Origin: Burkholderia arboris
GTDB taxonomy: Bacteria; Pseudomonadota; Gammaproteobacteria; Burkholderiales; Burkholderiaceae
Length of the DNA stretch: 64,000 bases
Direction: 5' to 3'
Assembly: GCF_902499125.1 (NCBI RefSeq)
Contig: NZ_CABVPX010000019.1
Coordinates: 97,547-161,546 of the forward strand
Part shown: piece by piece, positions 1-11,709 of the stretch
Numbering within the stretch: the stretch's first letter is position 1
How the letters are laid out: each line of letters starts with the position of its first letter
Translations under genes and position numbers: made by a program
The notes under the pieces: generated by a model
What the model was told of the DNA's origin: nothing
Database searches by the model: none
The model's input: the letters and a program-made list of their open reading frames with translations, nothing else

Positions 1-874
1 CTTCGGTCGTCGCCGCTTCGCCGAGCATGTCGTACGAGTAGCGGAAGCCGCGCGCTTCGTACTTGCGGCTGTTCGCGAGCGCTTCGGAAATCGTCTCGCC
101 GGTGACGAACTGCTCGCCCATCAGGCGCATCGCCATGTCGACGCCCTTGCGGATCAGCGGCTCGCCGCCGCGGCCGATCAGGCGCGTGAGCGCCGACGAC
201 AGGCCCGCTTCGCTGTTGGTCGTCACGAGCTTGCCGGTGATCATCAGCCCCCAGGTCGCCGCGTTCACGAACAGCGACGGCGCGTGGCCGACGTGCGAGC
301 GCCAGTCGCCCTTGCTGATCTTGTCGCGGATCAGCGCATCGCGCGTCGCGCGATCGGGAATGCGCAGCAGCGCTTCGGCGAGACACATCAGCGCGACGCC
401 TTCCTGGCTCGACAGCGAGAACTCGTGAATCAGCCCTTCGACGCCGCCGCCCGAGCTCTTCTCGCGCAGCGCCTCGACGAGCTTCGTCGCGAGCGCCTGC
501 ACGTCAGCCTGCAGGTTGGCCGGCAGGCGCGCCTGGCCGAGCAGGAACGGCACGCATTCCGGTTCGGGGCGGCGGTACGCGGCCGTGATCGCCGCACGCA
601 GCACCGATTGCGGCTGCACGTTCTGCGCGAACTCGAGGAACGGATGCGGCGAGTTGTCGTCGTCGCCGTCCGCCGCCTGACCGTCGGCGAGCTCCGTCAC
701 GCCGCTGTGGCCCGACAGCTCGGGCGGCAGCTGGCCGTGCTCGATCCGCTCGAGGTACGCGAAGATCGCCTGCTTGATCAGCCAGTGGGGAGTGCGCTCG
801 AGACGCGCGGCGGCGTCCTTGAGGCGCGAGCGGAGAAGGTCGTCGACTTTGACGCCGAGAGTCGTGCTTGCCAT
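1..874 (-). CDS. putA: PutA, proline utilisation flavoenzyme and repressor (N-terminal part, runs off the left edge)
   Basis: Proline dehydrogenase / P5C dehydrogenase that oxidises proline to glutamate and also represses its own gene. The first ~45 residues (MASTTLGVKVDDLLRSRLKD...) form the ribbon-helix-helix DNA-binding domain seen in trifunctional PutA. The next ~245 residues match the start of the proline dehydrogenase region, including LIGRGGEPLIRKGVDMAMR. Only ~291 residues are inside the window; the full protein is usually about 1300. The ATG at 874 is preceded by a spacer rich in GTTGCA half-sites, the motif PutA binds, which supports autoregulation. Family call is secure; the C-terminal half cannot be checked here. 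Confidence 0.93.
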   Translation of the reverse strand, partial: MASTTLGVKVDDLLRSRLKDAAARLERTPHWLIKQAIFAYLERIEHGQLPPELSGHSGVTELADGQAADGDDDNSPHPFLEFAQNVQPQSVLRAAITAAYRRPEPECVPFLLGQARLPANLQADVQALATKLVEALREKSSGGGVEGLIHEFSLSSQEGVALMCLAEALLRIPDRATRDALIRDKISKGDWRSHVGHAPSLFVNAATWGLMITGKLVTTNSEAGLSSALTRLIGRGGEPLIRKGVDMAMRLMGEQFVTGETISEALANSRKYEARGFRYSYDMLGEAATTE

Positions 875-953
875 GGTGGGTTCGTGCGCCGGTGCGAGCC
901 CGGCAATAGGGTGTGAGAGGATGCGCGAAATCCTACGGCACGCAATAAAAAGG

Positions 954-1130
954 TGCAACCAAATTGCGAGATAGGTTGCACCTACAGGTTAGTCAATATA
1001 ATCAGCCACTTATGCGGTTGCAACCTAGGGGTTGCCCGTGGTCGGAGGATCGGTGTTTTCCCTGATCGGGCCGATTCGGCACGCGTGTGCAACCTTCGGC
1101 GCGCGCGGAAGCGGCCGAAAACGGGTTGCA
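954..1130. promoter_or_regulatory. Array of PutA-type operator half-sites (GTTGCA)
   Basis: GTTGCA or its complement TGCAAC occurs at 954-959, 975-980, 1017-1022 with 1019-1024 (together the palindrome GGTTGCAACC at 1016-1025), 1088-1093 and 1125-1130. A one-mismatch copy, GTTGCC, is at 1031-1036. PutA ribbon-helix-helix domains are known to bind GTTGCA elements in put control regions. Density and position just upstream of putA make this the probable autoregulatory region. Confidence 0.75.
968..996 (-). promoter_or_regulatory. Probable putA promoter
   Basis: On the minus strand a TTGACT -35 (996-991) and a TATCTC -10 (973-968) are separated by 17 bases. A PutA half-site (975-980) lies inside the spacer, so bound PutA would block RNA polymerase. 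The -35 is strong and the -10 is a weak match. Confidence 0.5.
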
Positions 1131-1230
1131 CTGGGGGAGAGACGCGGGTGCGGCGCCCGGTTCGGGCGCGACGACAGACAGTTGGGTGGCGCCTGGCGGG
1201 CCGGGCGTCTTCAATACGGCAGCGCGCCGC

Positions 1231-3492
<2,262 letters not shown>

Positions 3493-3636
3493 TGCGGCGC
3501 TCCGGCGGCAGCGATACGCGAAGTACAGGCGGCTTGCATCCGCGCCCGCATCGCGGCGGCGAACTTAAAGTAAAACGTCAGATTCGGCGCTAAGTTTTGG
3601 ATTCGCATTAGGAATCGCCGTATACCCTGCCCAGCC

Positions 3637-3645
3637 TGTGGATAA
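3637..3645 (-). promoter_or_regulatory. Perfect DnaA-box sequence upstream of priA
   Basis: The 9-mer TTATCCACA reads on the minus strand here, about 145 bases before the priA start. It lies in the 450-base hemE-priA spacer. That spacer also holds a perfect 8-bp hairpin (3735-3753, AGCCTTAT/ATAAGGCT) and no credible gene. DnaA binding is possible but untested. Confidence 0.4.
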
Positions 3646-3905
3646 CTTTGTTGAGAACTCGCCGCCCAATGGCCGCAACGCGCGCGGGGCCGTGCTTTCC
3701 GCTGTTTTTCGCCGCTTGCTGCAGCGCCCCGCGGAGCCTTATTCCATAAGGCTGCTATTCAAATTACCAAACCATAGCGAGACAATTTGACCGATACGGG
3801 GCTCTACCGCGCTGCAACGTGGAAAATGTGTATAAGTCAAGTCTTGACAAGCACCGAATCGGCAACCGGTGCGGGGTTGCGCCCTGTTTAGTGCGCGCAA
3901 CGAAA

Positions 3906-3936
3906 CGCTGTCACCCCGCAATGCAGCATGACAGCG
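3906..3936 (-). terminator. Possible terminator hairpin after hemE
   Basis: Eight-base arms CGCTGTCA (3906-3913) and TGACAGCG (3929-3936) flank a 15-base loop, just downstream of the hemE stop. On the minus strand the hairpin is followed by a short interrupted T run (TTTCGTT). The large loop and weak T run make this a moderate call. Confidence 0.35.
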
Positions 3937-3943
3937 CTTGCGT

Positions 3944-5038
<1,095 letters not shown>

Positions 5039-5187
5039 GGTAGGAGCGACGATGCGAAGGCAAAGCGGCATTTTACCGGACTGCCGCCCTCAGGCTGCGC
5101 ATGCCGACGCGATGGCGGCCATATGACGCGCGCGATGGCTCCGTTATGATCGGACGCTCATATCGAACGAAACGAAGGAGGAGACCG

Positions 5188-5988
5188 ATGAAGACACTCG
5201 CCACGCTCGCCGGGGCCGCGCTGCTCTGCTGCGCCACCGCGCACGCGCAGACCGCCGCGGGCGCCGCCACGGCCGCGCCGGGCGCCGGTTCGCGACTCGA
5301 CGACGTGCTCGCACGCGGCACGCTGCGCGTGTGCACGACGGGCGACTACAAGCCGTATTCGTACTACCGCCCGGATGGCCGTTTCGAGGGCATCGACATC
5401 GACATGGCCGAATCGCTCGCGAAGTCGCTCGGCGTGAAAACCGACCTCGTGAAGACGAGCTGGCCGAACCTGACCGCCGATTTCGTCGCGAAATGTGACA
5501 TCGCGGTGGGCGGCGTGTCGACGACGCTCGAGCGCCAGAAGCGCGTGTTCTTCACGCAGCCGTACGTCGTCGACGGCAAGACGCCGATCGTGCGCTGCGC
5601 GGACGCCGACAAGTACCAGACCATCGCGCAGATCGACCGGCCCGAGACGCGTGTGATCGTGAATCCGGGCGGCACCAACGAGCGGTTCGCGAAGCAGTTC
5701 TTCACGCATGCGAACCTGACCGTCTATCCGGACAACGTGACGATCTTCAAGCAGATCCTCGCGGGCAAGGCCGACGTGATGGTGACGGATGCATCCGAGA
5801 CGCAACTGCAGCAAAAGCTGAATCCGGGGCTGTGCTCGGTGCATCCGGACAAGCCGTTCCAGTTCGGCGAGAAGGCGTACATGGTGCCGCGCGGCGATGT
5901 CGTGTTCCAGCAATACGTCGACCAGTGGCTCCATCTCGCGCTGTCGACCGGCGAATACCAGGCGATCTCGGACAAGTGGCTGAAGTAA
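5188..5988 (+). CDS. pheC: Periplasmic cyclohexadienyl dehydratase (PheC-like)
   Basis: Predicted to convert prephenate to phenylpyruvate and arogenate to phenylalanine in the periplasm. The protein has the solute-binding fold: a signal peptide (1-20, ends AHA), then GTLRVCTTGDYKPYSYY, TSWPNLTADF, VNPGGTNERFA and PDNVTIFKQI. These blocks match Pseudomonas PheC far better than ordinary amino-acid binding proteins. The acidic residue after TDA, associated with dehydratase catalysis, is kept (TDASE, Glu204). No ABC permease genes are adjacent, which also argues against a transport role. Start ATG 5188 follows an excellent ribosome site (AAGGAGGAGACCG); 266 residues. Confidence 0.85.
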   Translation: MKTLATLAGAALLCCATAHAQTAAGAATAAPGAGSRLDDVLARGTLRVCTTGDYKPYSYYRPDGRFEGIDIDMAESLAKSLGVKTDLVKTSWPNLTADFVAKCDIAVGGVSTTLERQKRVFFTQPYVVDGKTPIVRCADADKYQTIAQIDRPETRVIVNPGGTNERFAKQFFTHANLTVYPDNVTIFKQILAGKADVMVTDASETQLQQKLNPGLCSVHPDKPFQFGEKAYMVPRGDVVFQQYVDQWLHLALSTGEYQAISDKWLK

Positions 5989-6382
5989 GCAGGCCCGCGC
6001 GCGGCGGCCGATAACGGGCACCGACCCCGTGGCCGCCGCGGGCCGCAATCGTCACGCGACGGCTGCGTTTGCGCCGCCGTTACATCTCGCCATCGCGCCA
6101 CCGCAGCCCGCAACCGGCTCCAGACCACCGAATCGGCCGATCGGCCGACTTCCGCGCAGTCCGATCACGTTTCAAAATCTTTCTGACGAATGAATCGTCA
6201 TGCACGGTATCGGTCATGCCGCGCACTTTCTCGCGTGAAAATCGGCAATTCATCGCGCCCGATACGCATGAAAAACGCATCGCGCGCATACCCTGAAAAC
6301 GCTGCGGAAAATTTGAGTAAAAATGACCTTTTTCAGGACCCCGAAAACAGCAAAAAATCCCGGAAAGCCTTATCTGGCGGGC

Positions 6383-6407
6383 GTTACAACCTGAAACACT
6401 TTGTTAC
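6383..6407 (+). promoter_or_regulatory. Three tandem GNNAC pentamers at 10-base spacing (OmpR/PhoB-type site candidate)
   Basis: GTTAC (6383-6387), GAAAC (6393-6397) and GTTAC (6403-6407) recur exactly one helical turn apart in an otherwise gene-free spacer. This is the geometry of OmpR-family response regulator half-sites. It lies about 20 bases before a stretch ending in an intrinsic terminator. No regulator can be assigned from sequence alone. Confidence 0.45.
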
Positions 6408-6419
6408 CGCGACGGGTCA

Positions 6420-6584
6420 TTAATTCGCCCACAATGGCCTCAACGGTTTCAACACGGATGCGGTCTCGTGTGCCAAGTGTGAGCGGACGCGAAGCGCTGC
6501 GAGCCAGTCGGTCACGTACCGAAGCCCTTCCGAGGGGCATCCCTGTTGGAGTCGTTTCCGGCCCCCCGCCGGATCCGGTTTCAT
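6420..6584 (-). CDS. Candidate small ORF (54 codons), unknown
   Basis: Starts MKPDPAGGRKRLQQGC and ends LKPLRPLWAN. It is preceded by a strong ribosome site (GCGAGGAGACCAAAG before ATG 6584), about 125 bases after the acyl-CoA synthetase stop on the same strand. No family recognised, no signal peptide or membrane segment. The opposite strand of the same interval may instead encode a small RNA ending at 6650. Coding status is uncertain. Confidence 0.35.
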   Translation of the reverse strand: MKPDPAGGRKRLQQGCPSEGLRYVTDWLAALRVRSHLAHETASVLKPLRPLWAN

Positions 6585-6624
6585 CTTTGGTCTCCTCGCG
6601 CTAACCCCGTAGCGTGTGGTTTTT

Positions 6625-6650
6625 AGCGGGCTAATAAGCCCGCTTTTTTT
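6625..6650 (+). terminator. Intrinsic terminator (plus strand)
   Basis: AGCGGGC (6625-6631), loop TAATAA, GCCCGCT (6638-6644), then six T. The T run follows only on the plus strand; the minus strand has no T run after the stem, so it is not a good terminator for the acyl-CoA synthetase gene. Confidence 0.8.
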
Positions 6651-6709
6651 CGTCCATCGAAAGCGTAACGGCCCGCAGGCCGCCACGTTTTTCCCGCCGC
6701 AATACCGCT

Positions 6710-8437
6710 TCAAGCGGTCTTCTGCACGTCGAGCTTCAGCTCCTCGATCATCCGGTCGCGCATCACGAACTTCTGCACCTTGCCCGTCACCGTCATCGGC
6801 AACTCGTCGACGAAGCGAATGTAGCGCGGAATCTTGTAGTGCGCGATCTGCCCGCTGCAAAACGCGCGCACGTCGTCTTCGGTCATCTGCTCGTCCGCGC
6901 GCAGCACGATCCACGCGCACAGCTCCTCGCCGTACTTCGCATCGGGCACGCCGAAGACCTGCGCACTCTGGATCTTCGGATGCCGGAACAGGAATTCCTC
7001 GATCTCGCGCGGGTAGACGTTCTCGCCGCCGCGAATCACCATGTCCTTCAGGCGGCCGACGATGTTGCAGTAGCCGTCCGCATCGAGCGTCGCGAGGTCG
7101 CCGGTGTGCATCCAGCCGTCGACCAGCACCTCGCGCGTCTTCGCGTCGTCGTCCCAGTAGCCGAGCATCACCGAATAGCCCTTCGTGCACAGCTCGCCCG
7201 TCGCGCCGACCGGTGCGATGTCGCCGCTCGCATCGACGATCTTCACTTCCAGGTGCGGCTGGATGCGGCCGACCGTCGTCGTGCGCTTCTCGAGCGGATC
7301 GTCGGTCGAACTCTGGAACGACACGGGGCTCGTCTCCGTCATCCCGTACGCGATCGTGATCTCCGACAGATGCATCTGCGACACGACGCGCTTCATCGTC
7401 TCGATCGGGCACGGCGAACCGGCCATGATCCCGGTGCGCAGCGTCGACAGGTCGAACTTCGAAAACTCCGGATGATCGAGCTCCGCGATGAACATCGTCG
7501 GTACGCCGTGCAGCGCGGTGCAGCGCTCGCCGGCCACGGCCGCGAGCGTGGCGACCGGGTCGAACGCCTCGCCCGGGAACACCATCGCCGCGCCCTTCGA
7601 CACGCACGCGAGCACGGCCAGCACCATCCCGAAGCAGTGATACAGCGGCACGGGAATGCACAGCGTGTCCTGCTCGGTGAAGCGCATCGCGGTCGCGATC
7701 GAGCGCCCGTTGTTGACGACGTTGCGGTGCGTGAGCGTCGCGCCCTTCGGGCTGCCCGTCGTGCCGCTCGTGAACTGGATGTTGATCGGGTCGTTGGCCG
7801 TGAGCGTCGCGCCGATCGCATCGAGCAACGCGGGATCGACCGCCTGGCGGCCGCGCGTCATCACGTCCGCGAAGCGGAACATGCCGGCCGGCGCGACGTC
7901 GCCCATCGACACGACCGTGCGCAGGCTCGGCACGCGTGCCGCATGCAGGTCGCCCGGCGTCGCGCCCGCCAGTTCCGGCGCGATGGCCTGCAGCATCTCG
8001 ACGTAGGCCGACGACTTGAAGCGTTCGGCCGTGATCACGGCCTTGCAGCCGACCTTGTTCAGCGCGTATTCGAGCTCGGCGAGCCGGTAGGCCGGATTCA
8101 GGTTCACGAGCACCGCGCCGATCCGCGCGGTCGCGAACTGCGTGAGCAGCCATTCGCTGCGATTCGGCGACCAGATGCCGACGCGGTCGCCCTTCACGAT
8201 GCCGAGCGCGGCCAGCCCGGCCGCGAGCACGTCGATCTCGTTCGCGAACTCGCGCCAGGTCCAGCGCACCTGCTGTTCGCGGAACACGACGGCCGGACGA
8301 TCCGGAAAGCGGCCGGCCGTGTCGAGCAGGAACCGGCCGATCGTCGCTTCGGATAGCGGCACGTCGGTCGCGCCACGCACGTACGACAAGCCGTTCTCGG
8401 GCGCGATCAGCGCGCCCACGCCAAGGTCTGCTGCCAT
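6710..8437 (-). CDS. AMP-dependent acyl-CoA synthetase
   Basis: Adenylate-forming ligase that activates a carboxylic acid with ATP and loads it on CoA. Adenylation motif FTSGTTGSPKGATLTH, YGMTETSPVSF, GWMHTGDLATLDADGYCNIVGR (given in part) and the C-terminal catalytic lysine context PMTVTGKVQKF are all present, so it should be active. Length 575 with start ATG 8437, preceded by GGACGGAGACATTC; a longer in-frame reading lacks a signal. Substrate cannot be told from sequence; medium-chain or branched acids are typical for this group. It is a single gene downstream-facing from the atp operon terminator. Confidence 0.88.
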   Translation of the reverse strand: MAADLGVGALIAPENGLSYVRGATDVPLSEATIGRFLLDTAGRFPDRPAVVFREQQVRWTWREFANEIDVLAAGLAALGIVKGDRVGIWSPNRSEWLLTQFATARIGAVLVNLNPAYRLAELEYALNKVGCKAVITAERFKSSAYVEMLQAIAPELAGATPGDLHAARVPSLRTVVSMGDVAPAGMFRFADVMTRGRQAVDPALLDAIGATLTANDPINIQFTSGTTGSPKGATLTHRNVVNNGRSIATAMRFTEQDTLCIPVPLYHCFGMVLAVLACVSKGAAMVFPGEAFDPVATLAAVAGERCTALHGVPTMFIAELDHPEFSKFDLSTLRTGIMAGSPCPIETMKRVVSQMHLSEITIAYGMTETSPVSFQSSTDDPLEKRTTTVGRIQPHLEVKIVDASGDIAPVGATGELCTKGYSVMLGYWDDDAKTREVLVDGWMHTGDLATLDADGYCNIVGRLKDMVIRGGENVYPREIEEFLFRHPKIQSAQVFGVPDAKYGEELCAWIVLRADEQMTEDDVRAFCSGQIAHYKIPRYIRFVDELPMTVTGKVQKFVMRDRMIEELKLDVQKTA

Positions 8438-8629
8438 GAATGTCTCCGTCCTTTTTTGTCTGATCGGCCCCGCGCGCGCCTGCTGCGCCCGCCTCCGCCG
8501 CCTGATCGCGACGGACAGCCTCACCGCGGATGATGCCGCGCTCCGCTGACGACACTCTGACATCAATTCGCGGCGGACGGATGAAATAGCACGACCGGAC
8601 GCAATGATCCGGCCCGCAATCCGCAGACG

Positions 8630-8656
8630 AAAAAAAAGCAGCCCGAAGGCTGCTTT
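8630..8656 (-). terminator. Intrinsic terminator of the atp operon
   Basis: AAAGCAGCC (8635-8643), loop CGAA, GGCTGCTTT (8648-8656). On the minus strand the stem is followed by about eight T. It lies 25 bases past the atpC stop. Confidence 0.9.
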
Positions 8657-8680
8657 CTTTCGCGGGATACGCGGCGCGGC

Positions 8681-9106
8681 TTAGTGCCGGCTGCGGATCT
8701 TCGCCAGACGCTGGATCGCTTCGAGCTGCGCCATCGCGGTCGCGAGCTCGGATTGCGCCTTCGCGAGGTCGAGATCCGACTTCGCGTTCTGCAGCGTTTC
8801 CTCGGCACGCTTGCGCGCTTCCTCGGCTTTCGCCGCGTCGAGGTCCTTGCCGCGGATCGCGGTATCGGCGAGCACCGTCACGGCGCCCGGCTGCACTTCG
8901 AGAATGCCGCCCGCGACGAACACGAATTCGTCGTTGCCGCCCTCGACTTCGATGCGCACCGCACCCGGACGAATCCGCGTGATCAGCGGCGTGTGGCCCG
9001 GCAGAATACCCAGCTCACCCGTTTCGCCCGGCAGCGCGACGAATTTCGCCTCGCCCGAGAAGATCTGCTCTTCCGCGCTGACGACGTCTACTTTGATGGT
9101 TGCCAT
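8681..9106 (-). CDS. atpC: ATP synthase F1 subunit epsilon
   Basis: Central-stalk subunit that couples rotation and inhibits idle hydrolysis. N-terminal beta-sandwich (MATIKVDVVSAEEQIFSGEA, GELGILPGHTPLIT) and C-terminal helical hairpin (residues ~88-138, KAEEARKRAEETLQNAKSDL) are clear. ATG at 9106 follows AGGAG; 141 residues is typical. Last gene of the operon, followed by its terminator. Confidence 0.97.
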   Translation of the reverse strand: MATIKVDVVSAEEQIFSGEAKFVALPGETGELGILPGHTPLITRIRPGAVRIEVEGGNDEFVFVAGGILEVQPGAVTVLADTAIRGKDLDAAKAEEARKRAEETLQNAKSDLDLAKAQSELATAMAQLEAIQRLAKIRSRH

Positions 9107-9120
9107 ATGGACTCCTGTCG

Positions 9121-9242
9121 GCGGGAGTGAGTGCTTTGGCACTTGCTCCCGCCCCATGCCGCAGTTGGCAAGCGTTAGCGCTTCGGCGCTTACTCTTGCC
9201 CTGCGGCGGTCGACGGGAGCAAGCGCTTCAGCGCTTACTCCG
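9121..9242 (-). repeat. Three stem-loop repeats in the atpD-atpC spacer
   Basis: Three imperfect palindromes lie head to tail at 9121-9152, 9167-9200 and 9215-9242. They share a core of the form AGCGC-TTYR-GCGCTTACTC (first copy GAGTGC-TTTG-GCACTTGCTC) with variable outer stems. A fourth relative is in the atpA-atpG spacer (11607-11640). They could modulate mRNA stability or subunit stoichiometry. No U run, so not terminators. Confidence 0.7.
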
Positions 9243-9254
9243 ATCCCGTGACCC

Positions 9255-10649
9255 TTACTGGATCTTCTTGGCCTTTTCGAAGGCTTCGTCGATCGTGCCG
9301 ACCATGTAGAACGCCTGTTCCGGCAGGTGGTCGCACTCGCCGTCGACGATCATCTTGAAGCCGCGGATCGTTTCCTTCAGCGGCACGTACTTGCCCGGCG
9401 AGCCCGTGAACACTTCAGCAACGTGGAACGGCTGCGACAGGAAACGCTGGATCTTACGTGCGCGCGCGACCGACAGCTTGTCTTCCGGCGACAGTTCGTC
9501 CATGCCCAGAATCGCGATGATGTCGCGCAGTTCCTTGTAGCGCTGCAGCGTCTGCTGAACGCGACGGGTGATCGAGTAGTGCTCTTCACCGATCACGTTC
9601 GGGTCGATCTGGCGCGACGTCGAGTCGAGCGGGTCGACCGCCGGGTAGATACCCAGCGAAGCGATGTCACGCGACAGAACGACGGTTGCGTCCAGGTGGC
9701 CGAAGGTCGTAGCCGGCGACGGGTCGGTCAAGTCATCCGCAGGGACGTACACGGCCTGAACCGACGTAATCGAGCCCTTCTTGGTCGACGTGATGCGCTC
9801 TTGCAGCTTGCCCATTTCTTCAGCCAGCGTCGGCTGATAGCCCACTGCCGACGGCATACGGCCGAGCAGTGCCGACACTTCGGTACCGGCCAGCGTGAAA
9901 CGGTAGATGTTGTCGACGAAGAACAGCACGTCGAGGCCTTCGTCACGGAAGTGCTCGGCCATCGTCAGGCCGGTCAGCGCGACGCGCAGACGGTTGCCCG
10001 GCGGCTCGTTCATCTGGCCGTACACCAGCGCGACCTTGTCGAGGACGTTCGAGTCCTTCATTTCGTGATAGAAGTCGTTCCCTTCACGGGTACGCTCGCC
10101 CACGCCCGCGAACACGGAGTAACCGCCGTGTTCCTTCGCGATGTTGTTGATGAGCTCCATCATGTTGACGGTCTTGCCCACGCCAGCACCGCCGAACAGG
10201 CCAACCTTGCCGCCCTTTGCGAACGGGCAGATCAGGTCGATAACCTTGATACCCGTTTCGAGCAGTTCGGTCGACGGCGACAGTTCGTCGAACGCCGGAG
10301 CCTTCTGGTGGATCGAACGCGTCACATCGCTTTCGATCGGGCCCGCTTCATCGATCGGACGGCCGAGGACGTCCATGATCCGGCCGAGGGTCGGCTTGCC
10401 GACCGGCACCGAGATCGGCTTTGCCGTGTTCTTCACGGTCAGGCCGCGGCGCAGGCCGTCGGATGCACCCAGACAAATGGTACGGACCACGCCGTCGCCC
10501 AGCTGCTGCTGGACTTCGAGCGTCAGTTCCGAGCCATCGAGAATAAGCGCGTCGTAGATCTTCGGCATGCTGTCGCGCGGGAATTCCACGTCGATAACGG
10601 CGCCGATGCACTGTACGATCTTGCCTTCTACCAAAGCAGCAGTACTCAT
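9255..10649 (-). CDS. atpD: ATP synthase F1 subunit beta
   Basis: Catalytic subunit of the F1 head. Walker [15 protein letters not shown], the [16 protein letters not shown] block, [11 protein letters not shown] and the [16 protein letters not shown] signature are present. 464 residues, as expected. The spacer to atpC carries three stem-loop repeats. Confidence 0.99.
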
Positions 10650-10715
10650 CGCTTTTCCTTTAAATACCTGATTCTTTACTCGCGCAAAGGCGCAGTTGTC
10701 GTCCCGGGCGCGCGC

Positions 10716-11591
10716 TTAAACAGCGGCTGCGCCGCCGACGATCTCCGACAGTTCTTTCGTGATCGCGGCCTGACGGCTCTTGTTGTACACGAGCTGCAGT
10801 TCGCTGATCACCGTCTTCGCGTTGTCGGACGCGGCCTTCATCGCGACCATGCGCGCCGATTGCTCGGACGCCATGTTTTCCGCGACGGCCTGGTACACCA
10901 GCGCCTCGACGTAACGCACGAGCAGTTCGTCGACGACTGCCTGCGCGTCCGGCTCGTAGATGTAGTCCCACGACGTGGCCGGCGTACCGTCATCGGCTTC
11001 GAAGTGTTCCGACGACAGCGGCAACAGCTGCTCGATCACGGCTTCCTGCTTCATCGTGTTGACGAAGCGCGTGTAAGCGATATAAACCGCCGACAGCTTG
11101 CCTTCCGAGTACAGATCGAGCTGCGTCTTCACGGCGCCGATCAGCTTGTCCAGATGCGGGGTGTCGCCGAGGTGCACGACCTGCGACAGCACCTTCGCGC
11201 CGAAGCGGTTCAGGAACCCGAGGCCCTTGCTACCGATCGCGGTGGCTTCGACCTTCTGGCCCTTCTCTTCCAGCTCCTTGAACTTCTGAATCGTCGCACG
11301 CAGCACGTTGGTGTTCAAACCGCCGCACAGACCCTTGTCCGTCGTGACGAGAATGATGCCGGCCGTGTTCGCGCCGTCGTTTGCCACCATGAACGGGTGG
11401 CGGTACTCCGGGTTCGCACGGCTCATGTGCGCGGCGATGGCACGGACCTTGTCTGCATACGGACGAGCGGCGCGCATGCGTTCCTGCGCGCGACGCATCT
11501 TCGATGCGGCCACCATCTCCATCGCCTTCGTGATCTTGCGCGTGTTCTGCACGCTCTTGATCTTGCCGCGAATTTCCTTCATTCCAGCCAT
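10716..11591 (-). CDS. atpG: ATP synthase F1 subunit gamma
   Basis: Rotor shaft of F1. N-terminal helix (MAGMKEIRGKIKSVQNTRKI) and C-terminal helix (AMKAASDNAKTVISELQLVY) carry the conserved family residues. ATG 11591 follows an AGGAG site (GCAAAGGAGCAAGCT). 291 residues. An in-frame upstream ATG at 11648 falls in the repeat spacer and is less likely. Confidence 0.98.
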   Translation of the reverse strand: MAGMKEIRGKIKSVQNTRKITKAMEMVAASKMRRAQERMRAARPYADKVRAIAAHMSRANPEYRHPFMVANDGANTAGIILVTTDKGLCGGLNTNVLRATIQKFKELEEKGQKVEATAIGSKGLGFLNRFGAKVLSQVVHLGDTPHLDKLIGAVKTQLDLYSEGKLSAVYIAYTRFVNTMKQEAVIEQLLPLSSEHFEADDGTPATSWDYIYEPDAQAVVDELLVRYVEALVYQAVAENMASEQSARMVAMKAASDNAKTVISELQLVYNKSRQAAITKELSEIVGGAAAV

Positions 11592-11606
11592 AGCTTGCTC
11601 CTTTGC

Positions 11607-11640
11607 GCCCCGAGTTAGCGCTTTAGCGCTTACTCGGGGC
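11607..11640 (-). repeat. Stem-loop repeat in the atpA-atpG spacer
   Basis: GCCCCGAGTTAGCGC, loop TTTA, GCGCTTACTCGGGGC: an almost perfect 15-bp stem with one mismatch. Same core as the three copies between atpD and atpC. Confidence 0.75.
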
Positions 11641-11709
11641 TCATGCATCGCTCACCGAAGCGGCGCGGGCGCCTCAGCACCCGCGCGGCCTCAGTGTGTC
11701 ACTCGCGGA

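Larger units (their letters stand above)
6410..6650 (+). ncRNA. Candidate small RNA upstream of an orphan terminator
   Basis: The plus strand from about 6410 to 6650 carries an OmpR-type repeat at its 5' side and a strong intrinsic terminator at its 3' side. No plus-strand gene with a good ribosome site lies between. pheC, the nearest plus-strand gene, ends 640 bases upstream, so the terminator probably serves its own transcript. No known RNA family was recognised and the 5' end is not defined. No clear -10/-35 pair was found. Confidence 0.3.

Noticed and set aside
6420..8555. 711-codon minus-strand frame across the acyl-CoA synthetase
   Set aside because: Out of frame with the clear synthetase motifs; only its last 54 codons, which have their own ribosome site, are considered further.
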